Assembly (NCBI GenBank): GCA_013042165.1 | Contig: JABDQT010000003.1 | Location: forward strand, 1 to 20,765 | Direction of reading: 5' to 3' | DNA from: Kiritimatiellales bacterium | GTDB lineage: Bacteria; Verrucomicrobiota; Kiritimatiellia; Kiritimatiellales; Pontiellaceae | Length of the DNA stretch: 20,765 nucleotides | In this document: positions 1 to 8,202 of the stretch, one piece after another | How the letters are laid out: the number at the start of each line of letters is the position of its first letter | Position numbering within the stretch: the stretch's first letter is position 1 | Position numbers and translations under genes: made by a program | Notes under the pieces: model-generated | Databases searched by the model: none | The model's input: only the letters and a program-made list of their open reading frames with translations | What the model was told of the DNA's origin: nothing

Positions 1-55
1 CATCCTCGACAAGAACTAAATTTAATTAAAGCTCGACATCAATAACGCCAAGTCC

Positions 56-2227
56 GTGGAAAACCGCATCATCGGCGGCGACATGAGCGTGGTCAACACG
101 ACTCTGATCCGCGAACTGGTCAATAACGAACTGATGGAGCGGGGCTTCTCGCACCAGCTGCAGGATCTTTCCCTGTATCGCGTTTCCAAGGACTATCTTG
201 AAAACCTGATGTTCACAAAATCGACCGAAAACTCGAACATCGTAAACAACAATCCCGAAGCCGTCAATCTCGGCATTGCCGAGCTGGTGCTCAAACAATG
301 GGCGCTCGATACCATCTTCAGTCCGGATGTAAAACGCGCGCACGACACCGGCGCGGTCCATGTGCACGATCTCGGCTACCCCACCCGCGTCTACTGCTCT
401 TCGCACTCCATCGAGTATGTGAAGAAGTATGGGCTCAACGGCCTGATCAACCTGAACACCTCTTCGTCGCCGGCACGCTCGGCCTCCGTACTGACCGGGC
501 ACCTCAACACCTTTTTGGCTTCGATGCAGGCCAACTATGCCGGCGCGCTCGGCATCGCCTACATCAACATTCTCTACGCTCCCTTCCTGGTCGGGATGGA
601 CGAAAAGGCGCTCAAGCAGGTGGCGCAGGAGCTTATTTTCAACGGCTCCCAAAACGCGTTCTCGCGCGGCGGCCAGACGCTGTTCCTCGACTTCAACATT
701 CATACCGGTGTTCCGTCCTATCTCAAGTCCGTCCCGGCCATCGGACCGGGCGGCAACTACCAGCTCCGGCTCAAAGACGGTTCGATCGTCGAGCTGACCG
801 AAGAACTCCGGAACGAAGTTGACGGGGCCGGCTACAAGCTGATGGACCTCCACTACGACGACCCGGTTCTCGGGCCGCGGCTCGTACTGCGCGAGCTGGC
901 CGATGACAAGGAAGGCACCGTCTACGATCCCGACGTGCAGGCCATGCTCGAAGAAAACGGCGAAGCAATCGTGACCTATGGCGACTATGCCAAAGAAACC
1001 CGCGATTTCTGCCGCGCGCTGCTCAGCGTATTCGGCGACGGCGATGCCAACGGGCGCATCTTCGAATTCCCGAAGTGCGATTTCCATGTGTCGGACGAAA
1101 CCTTCGAGGATCCCGAACAGTTTGCGATCTACCGCGAAGCGTGCGAACTTGCCAGCCGCAACGGCTCCACCTACTTTATTTTCGACCGCGATGAAGTCAC
1201 CCTCTCCGCCTGCTGCCGCCTGCGCACCACCATCAACGACAGCCGGATGCTCAAGCACCCCGAAAGCATGCGCTTCTGCGGTTTCCAGAATGTAACGATC
1301 AACATTCCGCAGGCGGCCTACCGCGCCGCGCGCTCGGGTGGAGACATTGTGAAGAATTTCTTCGACGAGCTCGACCACACCATGGGACTCGCGGTCGACG
1401 CCCACCTGCAGAAAAAGGCCAAAACCGCGGAGATGATCAGCGGTCCGGGCCACCCGCTCTGGCAGATCGGCAAGGATGCCGCGGACGGCAAGCCGTATGT
1501 CGACCTTGAAAAGTGCACTTATATTCTGGGGCTGATCGGCGTAAACGACGCCGTCAAATTCCTCATGGGCCAGGAGCTGCACGAAAGCAAGGAAGCCCAG
1601 CGCTTTGGCCTCAAGGTCGTAGCGCACATGTACACCCGAACCAAGAAGCTCGCCGCCAAGTATAACCTTAAGTTTACGCTCGAGGAATCCCCGGCCGAGT
1701 CCGCCGCCCGCCGACTGGCCAAGTCCGATATGATCTACTTCCCGGAAGAATCCGGGGACACCGTCAAAGGGCCGGCCGATGCCGAATACTACACGAACTC
1801 CATTCATCTGGCCGCCGAAGCGGATGTTTCGCTGGTGGATCGGATTGTCGAGCAATCGAAGTATCACAGCATGATTGAGTCGGGGGCCATCACCCACTGC
1901 TTTATCGGCGAAGAGCGACCGGATGCCGACGCTATTGCGCACCTGATGACCGAGGTGTTCCACCGCACGCAATCCGCACAGGTTTGTGTATCGCCGGAAT
2001 TCACCTTCTGCGATGCCTGCCATCACCAGACGCGCGGTCTGCTGGAAAACTGCCCGGAGTGCGGATCGACCGAAGTGGTTGGAGAAACCCGCGTGGTGGG
2101 CTACTTCAGCAAGGTGCAGAACTGGAACAAGTCCAAGCGCTATGGCGAGCTGCTGGCCCGGCATGCCGGCAAATACAATATTACCACCGCCGACCCTGAA
2201 CCAAAAACACTCGCTACGGCGGACTAA
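56..2227 (+). CDS. nrdD: Anaerobic (class III) ribonucleoside-triphosphate reductase, large subunit
   Basis: This glycyl radical enzyme reduces ribonucleoside triphosphates to deoxyribonucleotides without oxygen in the cytoplasm. Numbering from GTG 56 (723 aa), I see HVHDL at 102-106, a CCRLR segment at 386-390 (candidate active-site cysteines), a zinc-type cysteine quartet C652/C655/C666/C669 and the C-terminal RVVGYF motif, whose G682 is the likely radical glycine. An nrdH-like redoxin and nrdG follow on the same strand, which supports the call. The start is doubtful. Neither GTG 56 nor ATG 83 has a good Shine-Dalgarno, and strongly coding-like codons run upstream to about base 29 before TAA stops at 23 and 17. 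The usual N-terminal ATP-cone is therefore only partly present. Function is secure; the 5' end is not. Confidence 0.93.
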   Translation: MENRIIGGDMSVVNTTLIRELVNNELMERGFSHQLQDLSLYRVSKDYLENLMFTKSTENSNIVNNNPEAVNLGIAELVLKQWALDTIFSPDVKRAHDTGAVHVHDLGYPTRVYCSSHSIEYVKKYGLNGLINLNTSSSPARSASVLTGHLNTFLASMQANYAGALGIAYINILYAPFLVGMDEKALKQVAQELIFNGSQNAFSRGGQTLFLDFNIHTGVPSYLKSVPAIGPGGNYQLRLKDGSIVELTEELRNEVDGAGYKLMDLHYDDPVLGPRLVLRELADDKEGTVYDPDVQAMLEENGEAIVTYGDYAKETRDFCRALLSVFGDGDANGRIFEFPKCDFHVSDETFEDPEQFAIYREACELASRNGSTYFIFDRDEVTLSACCRLRTTINDSRMLKHPESMRFCGFQNVTINIPQAAYRAARSGGDIVKNFFDELDHTMGLAVDAHLQKKAKTAEMISGPGHPLWQIGKDAADGKPYVDLEKCTYILGLIGVNDAVKFLMGQELHESKEAQRFGLKVVAHMYTRTKKLAAKYNLKFTLEESPAESAARRLAKSDMIYFPEESGDTVKGPADAEYYTNSIHLAAEADVSLVDRIVEQSKYHSMIESGAITHCFIGEERPDADAIAHLMTEVFHRTQSAQVCVSPEFTFCDACHHQTRGLLENCPECGSTEVVGETRVVGYFSKVQNWNKSKRYGELLARHAGKYNITTADPEPKTLATAD

Positions 2228-2238
2228 AGGAATACAGC

Positions 2239-2634
2239 ATGGCTGCAAAATATCAAATCAGGGTGTTTGGAAAAGAGGGGTGCGATAAGTGCCACACACT
2301 CAACCAGCGTCTGGAAAAAATGCTCTCCAAAGCGGAATATGCCGACTTCGAGAAGCTGTACTGCGACGTCGAAACCATTGAAGGACTCGTTGCATTCTCC
2401 GAAGCCGAGTGCATCAATCCCGCGCGTATTCCCGCCATGCTCGTGACCGCATGGAACGAGGCCGAAAACGATTACGAGCCGGTCGCAACCCGAGCGCCCG
2501 GTGCACAGGATCCTGTCTGCAAGAAATCCCGTCTCTACCAATACGTCGGGTTGCAAACCGATTATTCCGATGTCGGACGCGGAGTCATCTCTCCCAAGAT
2601 GCTCCAGTCCGTTCTGGCAGAAGTAATAAACTAG
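2239..2634 (+). CDS. Glutaredoxin/thioredoxin-like redoxin, probable reductant of NrdD
   Basis: A 131-aa protein with a CxxC active site (C15-D-K-C18) after a short first strand, and an IPA segment with P65 in the usual cis-proline position of the thioredoxin fold. It is longer than a typical 75-80 aa NrdH; the C-terminal 50 residues contain one further Cys and are not recognised. It starts 11 bases after the nrdD stop behind an AAGGA ribosome site and precedes nrdG, so it is almost certainly in the same operon. Some class III reductases are known to take electrons from thioredoxin or glutaredoxin-like proteins rather than formate. By inference this gene supplies the dithiol for the neighbouring NrdD. 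An exact family name is not claimed. Confidence 0.82.
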   Translation: MAAKYQIRVFGKEGCDKCHTLNQRLEKMLSKAEYADFEKLYCDVETIEGLVAFSEAECINPARIPAMLVTAWNEAENDYEPVATRAPGAQDPVCKKSRLYQYVGLQTDYSDVGRGVISPKMLQSVLAEVIN

Positions 2635-2643
2635 TCCACCACC

Positions 2644-2686
2644 GGCCCGTCAGGCGCTTTACCTCCTCCCTCGCGCCTGGCGGGCC
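2644..2686 (+). promoter_or_regulatory. Long GC-rich hairpin inside the nrd operon
   Basis: The arms 2644-2657 and 2673-2686 are complementary over 14 bp with a single G-U pair, separated by a 15-base pyrimidine-rich loop. A short T-rich stretch (ACTTTTAGTTCTT) follows. The position between the redoxin stop and nrdG suggests a partial terminator or a processing or stability element that lowers nrdG relative to nrdD. Mechanism is inferred; the stem is directly visible. Confidence 0.6.
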
Positions 2687-2710
2687 ACTTTTAGTTCTTC
2701 AGCTGGAACG

Positions 2711-3415
2711 ATGCCAAAAGAGACCTCCATCTACGCGTATCTGGAAAAGCCTTCGATGGTGGACTACCCGCAGCACTATGCCGCCGTCTTTTTTGTCAGT
2801 GGCTGCGGCTTCACCTGCGGGTTTTGCCACAATGCCGCGCTCATGGCCGACAAGCAGTCCGGTCTCTCGCTCGAACAACTGGATGCGGTCTGCGCCGCGT
2901 TCCGGAAGGAGTGGGTAAACGGCGTGGTGATCACCGGCGGGGAGCCGACCGGTGCCGAGGATTTGCCGGACCTGCTCCGCTTTTTCAAGGAACACCTTGG
3001 GTTCGCCGTCAAGCTCGACACGAACGGTTCGAATCCGGCCATGCTTGGAAAGTGCCTGCCTTGGGTCGACTATATTGCCATGGACATCAAATGCGGACTT
3101 CCCTCCTATCCCGAAGTGGTCGGCTTCTCCGAAACCGACAGGATCCAGGAGTCGATCGATCTGATTCGCGACGAAGCAAAGGACTATGAATTCCGCACGA
3201 CTGTGATCAGCACCATTCACACCGACGATCAGATGGAAACGGTCCGGCAAATCGTTCATGGATCCAAACGCTATGTTCTACAGGCCTTCATCCCGCGCGA
3301 GGAATTGCCGCAAGAGGAATTTCGCAACGTGCCGCGCACCACCTCGGCACGTCTTCACGAGTTGCGGGCATGTTTGGCCGATTGTGCCGATGAGGTGCTT
3401 GTACGCGGAGCATGA
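2711..3415 (+). CDS. nrdG: Anaerobic ribonucleotide reductase activating protein (radical SAM)
   Basis: This 234-aa radical SAM enzyme would use a [4Fe-4S] cluster and S-adenosylmethionine to generate the glycyl radical on NrdD. The cluster motif is C32-x3-C36-x2-C39, followed by H-N, and the glycine-rich SAM-binding segment TGGEPT lies at 75-80. Length suits the longer NrdG/pyruvate-formate-lyase-activase type found with archaeal-like NrdD rather than the roughly 155-aa E. coli NrdG. It is the third gene of the nrd operon, separated from the redoxin by a 76-base spacer with a strong hairpin. Only a weak ribosome site (CTGGAA) precedes ATG 2711. The related annotation 'pyruvate formate-lyase activating family' is possible by sequence, but the context favours NrdG. 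Confidence 0.9.
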   Translation: MPKETSIYAYLEKPSMVDYPQHYAAVFFVSGCGFTCGFCHNAALMADKQSGLSLEQLDAVCAAFRKEWVNGVVITGGEPTGAEDLPDLLRFFKEHLGFAVKLDTNGSNPAMLGKCLPWVDYIAMDIKCGLPSYPEVVGFSETDRIQESIDLIRDEAKDYEFRTTVISTIHTDDQMETVRQIVHGSKRYVLQAFIPREELPQEEFRNVPRTTSARLHELRACLADCADEVLVRGA

Positions 3416-3442
3416 CGCATTGCCCTGCTTCGCGGGACTCTG

Positions 3443-4657
3443 CTACGACATGAGTTTATTCAAGCGGAAGCCGACAATGCACACGTCGTCGGAAAATTTA
3501 CCGTCCCGCGAAAAGGCCAGCGCATCCCCTTCCAACCCGTCGAAGATGTCGATTAGGGATTCACCGGCCAGACTGTGGGCGGAGTCGAACAACCGCTTGA
3601 GTCCATATTCATCATCGATTTTGTTCGTGGCCCGGTACAACCCATCGGAGAACATGACTACGGAGTCGCCGGGTGCGATCTGGTGAACCACGGTGTTATA
3701 GTGTGCATCGGCCTGAGCCGCCAGTGCGGGACCGACGCAGGTCGTGCCTTTGCACAGCCATTCTGCGGCATACCCGTCGCGCAGATAGATCGGCATGGGG
3801 TGGCCCGCGTTTGCTGTACAGATTTCTCCGGTAGCCAGATCTATCACCATGTAGCAGGCGGACGCGGAAAGCTGAAGCGACTCCTGCCGCAGCAGCGGGG
3901 CCAGCAGCATGCTCATGCGGCCCAGATAGGCACCCGGGTCGCCGGCCAAATCGGAGATCTCCTGCATGATCCCCCGGATCAGCGCCGTACCGAGCGCCGC
4001 GCGCAACCCCATTCCACCGACCTCGCAGAGAAAGATTCCTGCCTCATGGTCGGATATCCGATTGATTGCGCAATAGTCGCCGCTCACATCGCTGTTGAGG
4101 TTGAACCGATGCAGAAACTCCACGCAACGATCCTCAGGCGGCGCGCCTTCGGGGTAGTCGGGATAGGTTGACGGGAAAAAGCTTTTCTGCAACTCCCCGG
4201 CCATGACGACATCATTTTCCATCTCTTCCTTGATGGCGCTGATCTCCTCGGCATAGCGGCGAACGCGGAACTCCGCCTGTTTCCGGTCGGTGATGTCGCG
4301 CGAGATGCCAAAGGTGCCGATGATGCTGCCCGCCTCGTCACGCAGCGGCATCTTCGTGGTGGAAACCCAGGTCTCGGATCCATCTTCCCAGGTCTCTTTT
4401 TCCTCGATAGAGGAAAGAGGGATACCGGTCTGAATGATCCGCTGCTCATCGGCATAGGCCTGCTCGGCATGCTCCCGAGAGAAGTGGTCGAAATCGTTTT
4501 TTCCGATCATTTGGTCGGGAGATGCATACTTATGTTTATTCGCACATGCATGATTGACCAGGATGAATTTTGACTCCATGTCCTTGAAATAGATCCCGTC
4601 CGAAGATTTCTCCATCAGGTTGGTCAGCAGGGTTGCTTCATCCATATCACTCAGCAT
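3443..4657 (-). CDS. PAS domain - SpoIIE-type (PP2C) phosphatase with altered metal site
   Basis: A 404-aa two-domain protein. An N-terminal PAS domain (about 10-125, ending GISRDITDRKQAE) is joined by a short helical linker to a C-terminal SpoIIE/RsbU-like serine phosphatase domain (about 150-400). In this family the phosphatase normally dephosphorylates an anti-sigma-factor antagonist in response to a sensed signal. Conserved elements are G193-D194, M-F-S-D338-G and the final D390-D391. The central family motif, DxxGHG, reads E212-V-G-G-M216-G here, so a metal-ligand Asp is Glu and the His is Met. Activity may be reduced or changed. The start overlaps the upstream paralogue's stop by 7 bases (ATGCTGA) behind GAGGTGGGG, implying translational coupling. 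It converges with nrdG. Confidence 0.88.
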   Translation of the reverse strand: MLSDMDEATLLTNLMEKSSDGIYFKDMESKFILVNHACANKHKYASPDQMIGKNDFDHFSREHAEQAYADEQRIIQTGIPLSSIEEKETWEDGSETWVSTTKMPLRDEAGSIIGTFGISRDITDRKQAEFRVRRYAEEISAIKEEMENDVVMAGELQKSFFPSTYPDYPEGAPPEDRCVEFLHRFNLNSDVSGDYCAINRISDHEAGIFLCEVGGMGLRAALGTALIRGIMQEISDLAGDPGAYLGRMSMLLAPLLRQESLQLSASACYMVIDLATGEICTANAGHPMPIYLRDGYAAEWLCKGTTCVGPALAAQADAHYNTVVHQIAPGDSVVMFSDGLYRATNKIDDEYGLKRLFDSAHSLAGESLIDIFDGLEGDALAFSRDGKFSDDVCIVGFRLNKLMS

Positions 4658-5889
4658 GACCCCACCTCTTCATTCATAAACCGTTGGTTTTTCAACCCAA
4701 CCAGACAAATGTCATCATCAAACTCGCCGGTCGCAGAAAAATGACGCACGTCGTTGATCAAGGCAGGCACGATTTCCTGCAGGGGCAGCCGGCAATGTCG
4801 CCGGGCCGTGTCAAGGAGTCGCTGTTCGCCGAACTCTTCCCCTGCGGCGCTCTCAACCTCGTACAGTCCATCGGTGAACATCAATGCGGTGTCGCCCGGC
4901 TGCAGCATCGCCGTCATGGTTTGATAGCTCGCGTCTTCGGCAATCGCAAGGGCGGGACCATGCGGGTTCGGCTCGTCTGTCAACCATTCGGCTTTGCCCT
5001 CGGAGCCTCTGATGCATAAAGGGGTCGGGTGGCCGGCATTGGCAAAGTCCACCTGTCCGGTTTTTGCGTCATAGACCATGTAGCACGCGGTGGCATACAG
5101 AAAAATATCCTCCTGGCGCAGAATCGGAAGCAATGTCTGATTGAGCCGGTCCAGAAAACGGCCGGGGTTATGTTCCTGATGCATTAATTCCTCGATGATC
5201 GCGCAGATCAAAGCGGTACCTAGGGCGGCGCGCACACCGTGCCCCATCACATCGCACTGCAACACGCCGCACTTGGTTTTGGACAGGCGACGAACCGCAC
5301 AGAAATCCCCGCTTACGGTGCCGCTGGGATGATAGTGGTGGTGGAATTGCACCGCGCTCTCCTCGGGCCTGGCTCCCTCTGGAAAGACGGGATAGGAATG
5401 AGGGAAGAAGGTTTTCTGAAGCTCGGCGGCCATGAGAACATCCTGCTCCAGACCCTCATTGATTCTGCGGATCTCCTCCGCGTAGCGCTCGGCCTGCACT
5501 TCCGCTTCCTTGAACTGGGTAATGTCGCGCGATATCCCGCAGGTCCCAACCACCTGTCCGGCCTTATCCATCAGCGGCATTTTCGAGGTCGAGGTCCAGA
5601 TCACGCGCCCATCTCCCATGGTGGATCTTTCCTCCAGGCCGACGAGCGACTTCCCGCTTTTGATAATCGTCTGCTCATCAGCAAATTTCCGACGGGCATC
5701 TTCCTCGTGAAAGTGGTCAAAGTCGCACTTTCCCACGGCCTCTTCCGGTGAGGCGTAGCCCAGCGTCTGTGCCGTAGATTTATTCACCAGGATAAAACGG
5801 GACTGCAGATCCTTCAGGTAAATCTTGTCCGCCATGTTTTCCATGAGGTTTTTCAAAAGAACTCGCGTACTGTATGAAATTTCGGACAT
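4651..5889 (-). CDS. PAS domain - SpoIIE-type (PP2C) phosphatase
   Basis: A 412-aa paralogue of the next gene downstream, with the same order: PAS domain (about 12-125, containing an FILVN segment and a GISRDIT end), helical linker, SpoIIE phosphatase domain. Numbering from ATG 5889, the phosphatase motifs look intact: G194-D195, D213-V-M-G-H217-G, F-T-D340-G and D392-D393. It is therefore the likely active member of the pair. ATG 5889 is preferred because GGAG lies six bases upstream; the in-frame ATG at 5901 (four residues longer) has no ribosome site. Soluble, with no membrane segment. The PAS ligand and the dephosphorylation target are unknown, and no STAS, anti-sigma or sigma gene lies in the window. 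Confidence 0.9.
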   Translation of the reverse strand: MSEISYSTRVLLKNLMENMADKIYLKDLQSRFILVNKSTAQTLGYASPEEAVGKCDFDHFHEEDARRKFADEQTIIKSGKSLVGLEERSTMGDGRVIWTSTSKMPLMDKAGQVVGTCGISRDITQFKEAEVQAERYAEEIRRINEGLEQDVLMAAELQKTFFPHSYPVFPEGARPEESAVQFHHHYHPSGTVSGDFCAVRRLSKTKCGVLQCDVMGHGVRAALGTALICAIIEELMHQEHNPGRFLDRLNQTLLPILRQEDIFLYATACYMVYDAKTGQVDFANAGHPTPLCIRGSEGKAEWLTDEPNPHGPALAIAEDASYQTMTAMLQPGDTALMFTDGLYEVESAAGEEFGEQRLLDTARRHCRLPLQEIVPALINDVRHFSATGEFDDDICLVGLKNQRFMNEEVGSC

Positions 5890-5913
5890 GCCTCTCTCCA
5901 TGACTGCGGGACT

Positions 5914-5944
5914 AGTATATATTTCAAACCGGTTCCGGCTTCAA
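5914..5944 (-). promoter_or_regulatory. Candidate sigma-70-like promoter for the phosphatase pair
   Basis: On the minus strand TTGAAG (5939-5944) is followed after 17 bases by TATATA (5916-5921), with an overlapping TATACT at 5914-5919. The 8-base palindrome AACCGGTT (5927-5934) sits in the spacer and could be an operator. The location, 25 bases upstream of ATG 5889, fits a short leader. Consensus match only; no experimental support. Confidence 0.4.
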
Positions 5945-6000
5945 CGTAAAAGCCTTTTAAACGGCTCCTCAGCGCTCCGCCCATCTGCTATCATGCTTGC

Positions 6001-6198
6001 ATGGAAGATCGAATCAACCAACTCGAAGCCCTCTCTGCCCAGCAAGACGCCACGCTGCAAAGCCTCCATCAGGAACTGTTCCGGCAACAGCAGGATCTGG
6101 CAGCGCTTCGCCGCCATGTCGCCTTGCTGGAGCAGAAGATTGCCCGGATGGAAAACGAGGATTCCATCGCGGACAATGAAAGGCCCCCGCACTGGTGA
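6001..6198 (+). CDS. slyX: SlyX family protein
   Basis: A 65-aa, highly charged, Gln/Glu/Leu-rich protein predicted to be almost entirely coiled coil, ending in the ERPPHW tail that resembles the PPHY-type terminus of SlyX proteins. Length matches the family (about 65-75 aa). The biochemical role of SlyX is not established. It is divergent from the phosphatase pair and 72 bases upstream of pyruvate kinase on the same strand, so co-transcription with pyk is possible. The ribosome site is weak. Confidence 0.8.
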   Translation: MEDRINQLEALSAQQDATLQSLHQELFRQQQDLAALRRHVALLEQKIARMENEDSIADNERPPHW

Positions 6199-6270
6199 TT
6201 TTGTGATTATGAACTCGAACATGATCGGGAATGTGTTAAAAACCGACGCTGTTAAAAAAAAGGTATCTTT

Positions 6271-7683
6271 ATGCTCATGAAGCAAACAAAAATCATCTGC
6301 ACCCTTTCCGCCAATCGCGGCGACCAGAGCTTCATACAGGAGCTGTTCGATGCCGGCATGAACGTTGCCCGGCTCAACACCGCCCACATCAGTCTTGAGG
6401 AAGCAGATACGCTGCTTAACAACATCCGCTCCGTATCCGATCGCATTGGCGTGCTCATCGACACCAAAGGCCCTGAGGTGCGTACCTGCGAAATCGAAAA
6501 CGACATCGAGGTCATCACCGGCGAAACGGTTCGGATAAGCGGAAAGCATGTGCCTGCAGGCGGATTCAAGGTGAATTATGAAGATTTCACGGATGACGTT
6601 CCCGATGGAAGCGCCATCCTGATCGATGATGGTGAAATCTATCTGACCGTGACCTCAAGGGAGGAAGACGAACTGGTCTGCCGGGCGGAAAACGACGGGG
6701 CCATCAAGAACAGAAAAAGCATCAATGTTCCAAACATTGAATTGGATCTGCCCGCCCTGACCGAAAGGGATGCCGAATTCATTGACTGGGCCACCCGTAC
6801 CGACATTGAGTTTATCGCCCATTCCTTCGTGCGCAATCGTGATGATGTCATGGCCGTTCAAAGCATCCTCGACATGCGCAAAAGCCCCATCAAAATCATC
6901 GCCAAAATTGAAAACCGCGAAGGCGTCGAAAACCTCGAAACCATTCTGGATGTGGCCCACGGCGTGATGGTCGCCCGCGGCGACCTTGGCATAGAAATTC
7001 CTGCGGAAGAGGTGCCCGGGATCCAAAAGCACATGATCAAAACCTGCATTCAACGGGTTAAACCGGTCATCACAGCCACCCAGATGCTGCATTCCATGAT
7101 CGACAGTCCCCGCGCCACCCGCGCCGAGGTTTCCGATGTGGCCAACGCCATATATGACGGCACGGATGCCGTCATGCTCAGCGGCGAAACCGCCTACGGA
7201 AAATATCCGGTCGAAGCGGTCACCACCATGTCCGATATTGCTCGAAATGCGGAAGCGCAGAAAGGCGCCATCTCATACAAGTTGCCGGTCTATCAGCAGT
7301 CGGAGGATCTGATGCCGCGCAACCATCTCGCCAAATCAGCCGTAGCCATGGCGGCCATGCTGCCGGCCAAGGCCATCATCACCAGCACGAAATCAGGCGA
7401 CACCGCGGAAATCTGCGCCTCCTATCGAGGCAAGACCCCTATCTATGCGTTTTCCGGGAGCATGCGCACCGTGCGGGAACTATCCCTCTGCTATGGCATC
7501 CACGCCGAGCAGCTTTCCATTCCGCCCACCACCGGGGAGCTGGTCAAAACCTCGCTCCGGCGCCTGCTCGAGGATGGCCGTTTTGGGATGGACGACCTGA
7601 TCGTCTTCATTGGTGGTGGCCATATCTATTCCGCCCACACCAACTTTCTTCAGGTTGATACGCCCGCCACCCTGCTCAAGTAG
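6271..7683 (+). CDS. pyk: Pyruvate kinase
   Basis: This 470-aa enzyme transfers phosphate from phosphoenolpyruvate to ADP in the last step of glycolysis. Visible family motifs: TKIICTL near the N-terminus, DTKGPEVRT, the catalytic segment IIAKIENREG with K212 and E214, MVARGDLG with metal-ligand D238, ATQMLHSM and the signature DGTDAVMLSGETAYGKYP. The C-terminal domain, including the TKSGDTA loop, is complete, so length is normal. A slight oddity is CTLSANRGD where most family members read C-T-I/L-G-P-A-S. ATG 6271 is chosen because AAAAAGG lies just upstream; MKQTKI at 6277 is an alternative. Probably the 3' gene of a slyX-pyk unit. Confidence 0.96.
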   Translation: MLMKQTKIICTLSANRGDQSFIQELFDAGMNVARLNTAHISLEEADTLLNNIRSVSDRIGVLIDTKGPEVRTCEIENDIEVITGETVRISGKHVPAGGFKVNYEDFTDDVPDGSAILIDDGEIYLTVTSREEDELVCRAENDGAIKNRKSINVPNIELDLPALTERDAEFIDWATRTDIEFIAHSFVRNRDDVMAVQSILDMRKSPIKIIAKIENREGVENLETILDVAHGVMVARGDLGIEIPAEEVPGIQKHMIKTCIQRVKPVITATQMLHSMIDSPRATRAEVSDVANAIYDGTDAVMLSGETAYGKYPVEAVTTMSDIARNAEAQKGAISYKLPVYQQSEDLMPRNHLAKSAVAMAAMLPAKAIITSTKSGDTAEICASYRGKTPIYAFSGSMRTVRELSLCYGIHAEQLSIPPTTGELVKTSLRRLLEDGRFGMDDLIVFIGGGHIYSAHTNFLQVDTPATLLK

Positions 7684-7764
7684 TAGGACAGATCATCGCG
7701 GTTGCGGGCGCTGTAGCATTTAAGTCCGCATCGATCCTGTACTGGCCGGCTGATGCTTGCTGCC

Positions 7765-8082
7765 TTATGCCTCGATATACGAGCAGCAATAGTCGGCGAA
7801 CTCCTTGACCACCAGGTCAAATTTGGAGTTGGCGGGTACCTCGAACGACTCGCCCGCCTTGATGGTTCTCCAATGGGTGGACGCCGGCAGCAGGACGCTC
7901 AGTTCGCCGCCGATGATTTCCATCAGTTCGGCCGCGCCCGTATCAAACGAATATTCCCCCGCCTGCATAAAGCCCAACGTCTTTTTTGTGCCATCATCAA
8001 ACTTTACGGTGCGGCTCGTTACCTTGCCGTCAAAATAGACATTCGCCTCGCGCACCACCGTTACACGACTGAATTCGGACAT
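7765..8082 (-). CDS. ppnP: Pyrimidine/purine nucleoside phosphorylase (DUF1255, cupin-like)
   Basis: A 105-aa single-domain protein of the YaiE/PpnP family, which phosphorolyses several nucleosides to base plus ribose-1-phosphate. Diagnostic features are the N-terminal [13 protein letters not shown] segment, the [20 protein letters not shown] core with LLPASTHW, and the C-terminal [11 protein letters not shown] strand, all as in the roughly 95-aa E. coli protein. A strong AAGGAGG site precedes ATG 8082. It lies 120 bases downstream of the EamA transporter gene and converges on pyk across an 81-base gap in which no clear terminator was seen. Confidence 0.92.
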   Translation of the reverse strand: MSEFSRVTVVREANVYFDGKVTSRTVKFDDGTKKTLGFMQAGEYSFDTGAAELMEIIGGELSVLLPASTHWRTIKAGESFEVPANSKFDLVVKEFADYCCSYIEA

Positions 8083-8166
8083 TGTTTCCTCCTTGATTTG
8101 AAAAGCGGAAGCTTCGCTACTCGCACCAAAAGGGTCAAGCCGCTTTGTGCTTCAGGAAAAGAAGTT

Positions 8167-8182
8167 CGCACGGAGAAGTGCG
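8167..8182 (-). terminator. Weak candidate terminator after the EamA transporter
   Basis: On the minus strand CGCAC and GTGCG pair around a 6-base loop and are followed by the T-rich AACTTCTTTTCC. The 5-bp stem is short, so this is tentative. It lies 20 bases beyond the transporter stop and before ppnP, which has its own strong ribosome site. Confidence 0.3.
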
Positions 8183-8202
8183 GGAATAAATAAGCCGTTT
8201 CC

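Noticed and set aside
26..2248. 740-aa open frame on the minus strand opposite nrdD
   Set aside because: nrdD has all its family motifs. The antisense frame arises from strong third-position G/C bias, and its translation shows no recognisable domain.
3416..3442. Terminator between nrdG and the phosphatase gene
   Set aside because: The 27-base convergent gap holds only a 3-bp stem around TGCTTCG, which is not enough to support a terminator.
7684..7764. Terminator or small gene between pyk and ppnP
   Set aside because: No stable stem with T-tract and no credible small reading frame was seen in these 81 bases.
8106..8118. Near-palindrome GCGGAAGCTTCGC in the ppnP leader region
   Set aside because: It is short, interrupted by an extra base and has no T-tract or operator context, so it is too weak to list.
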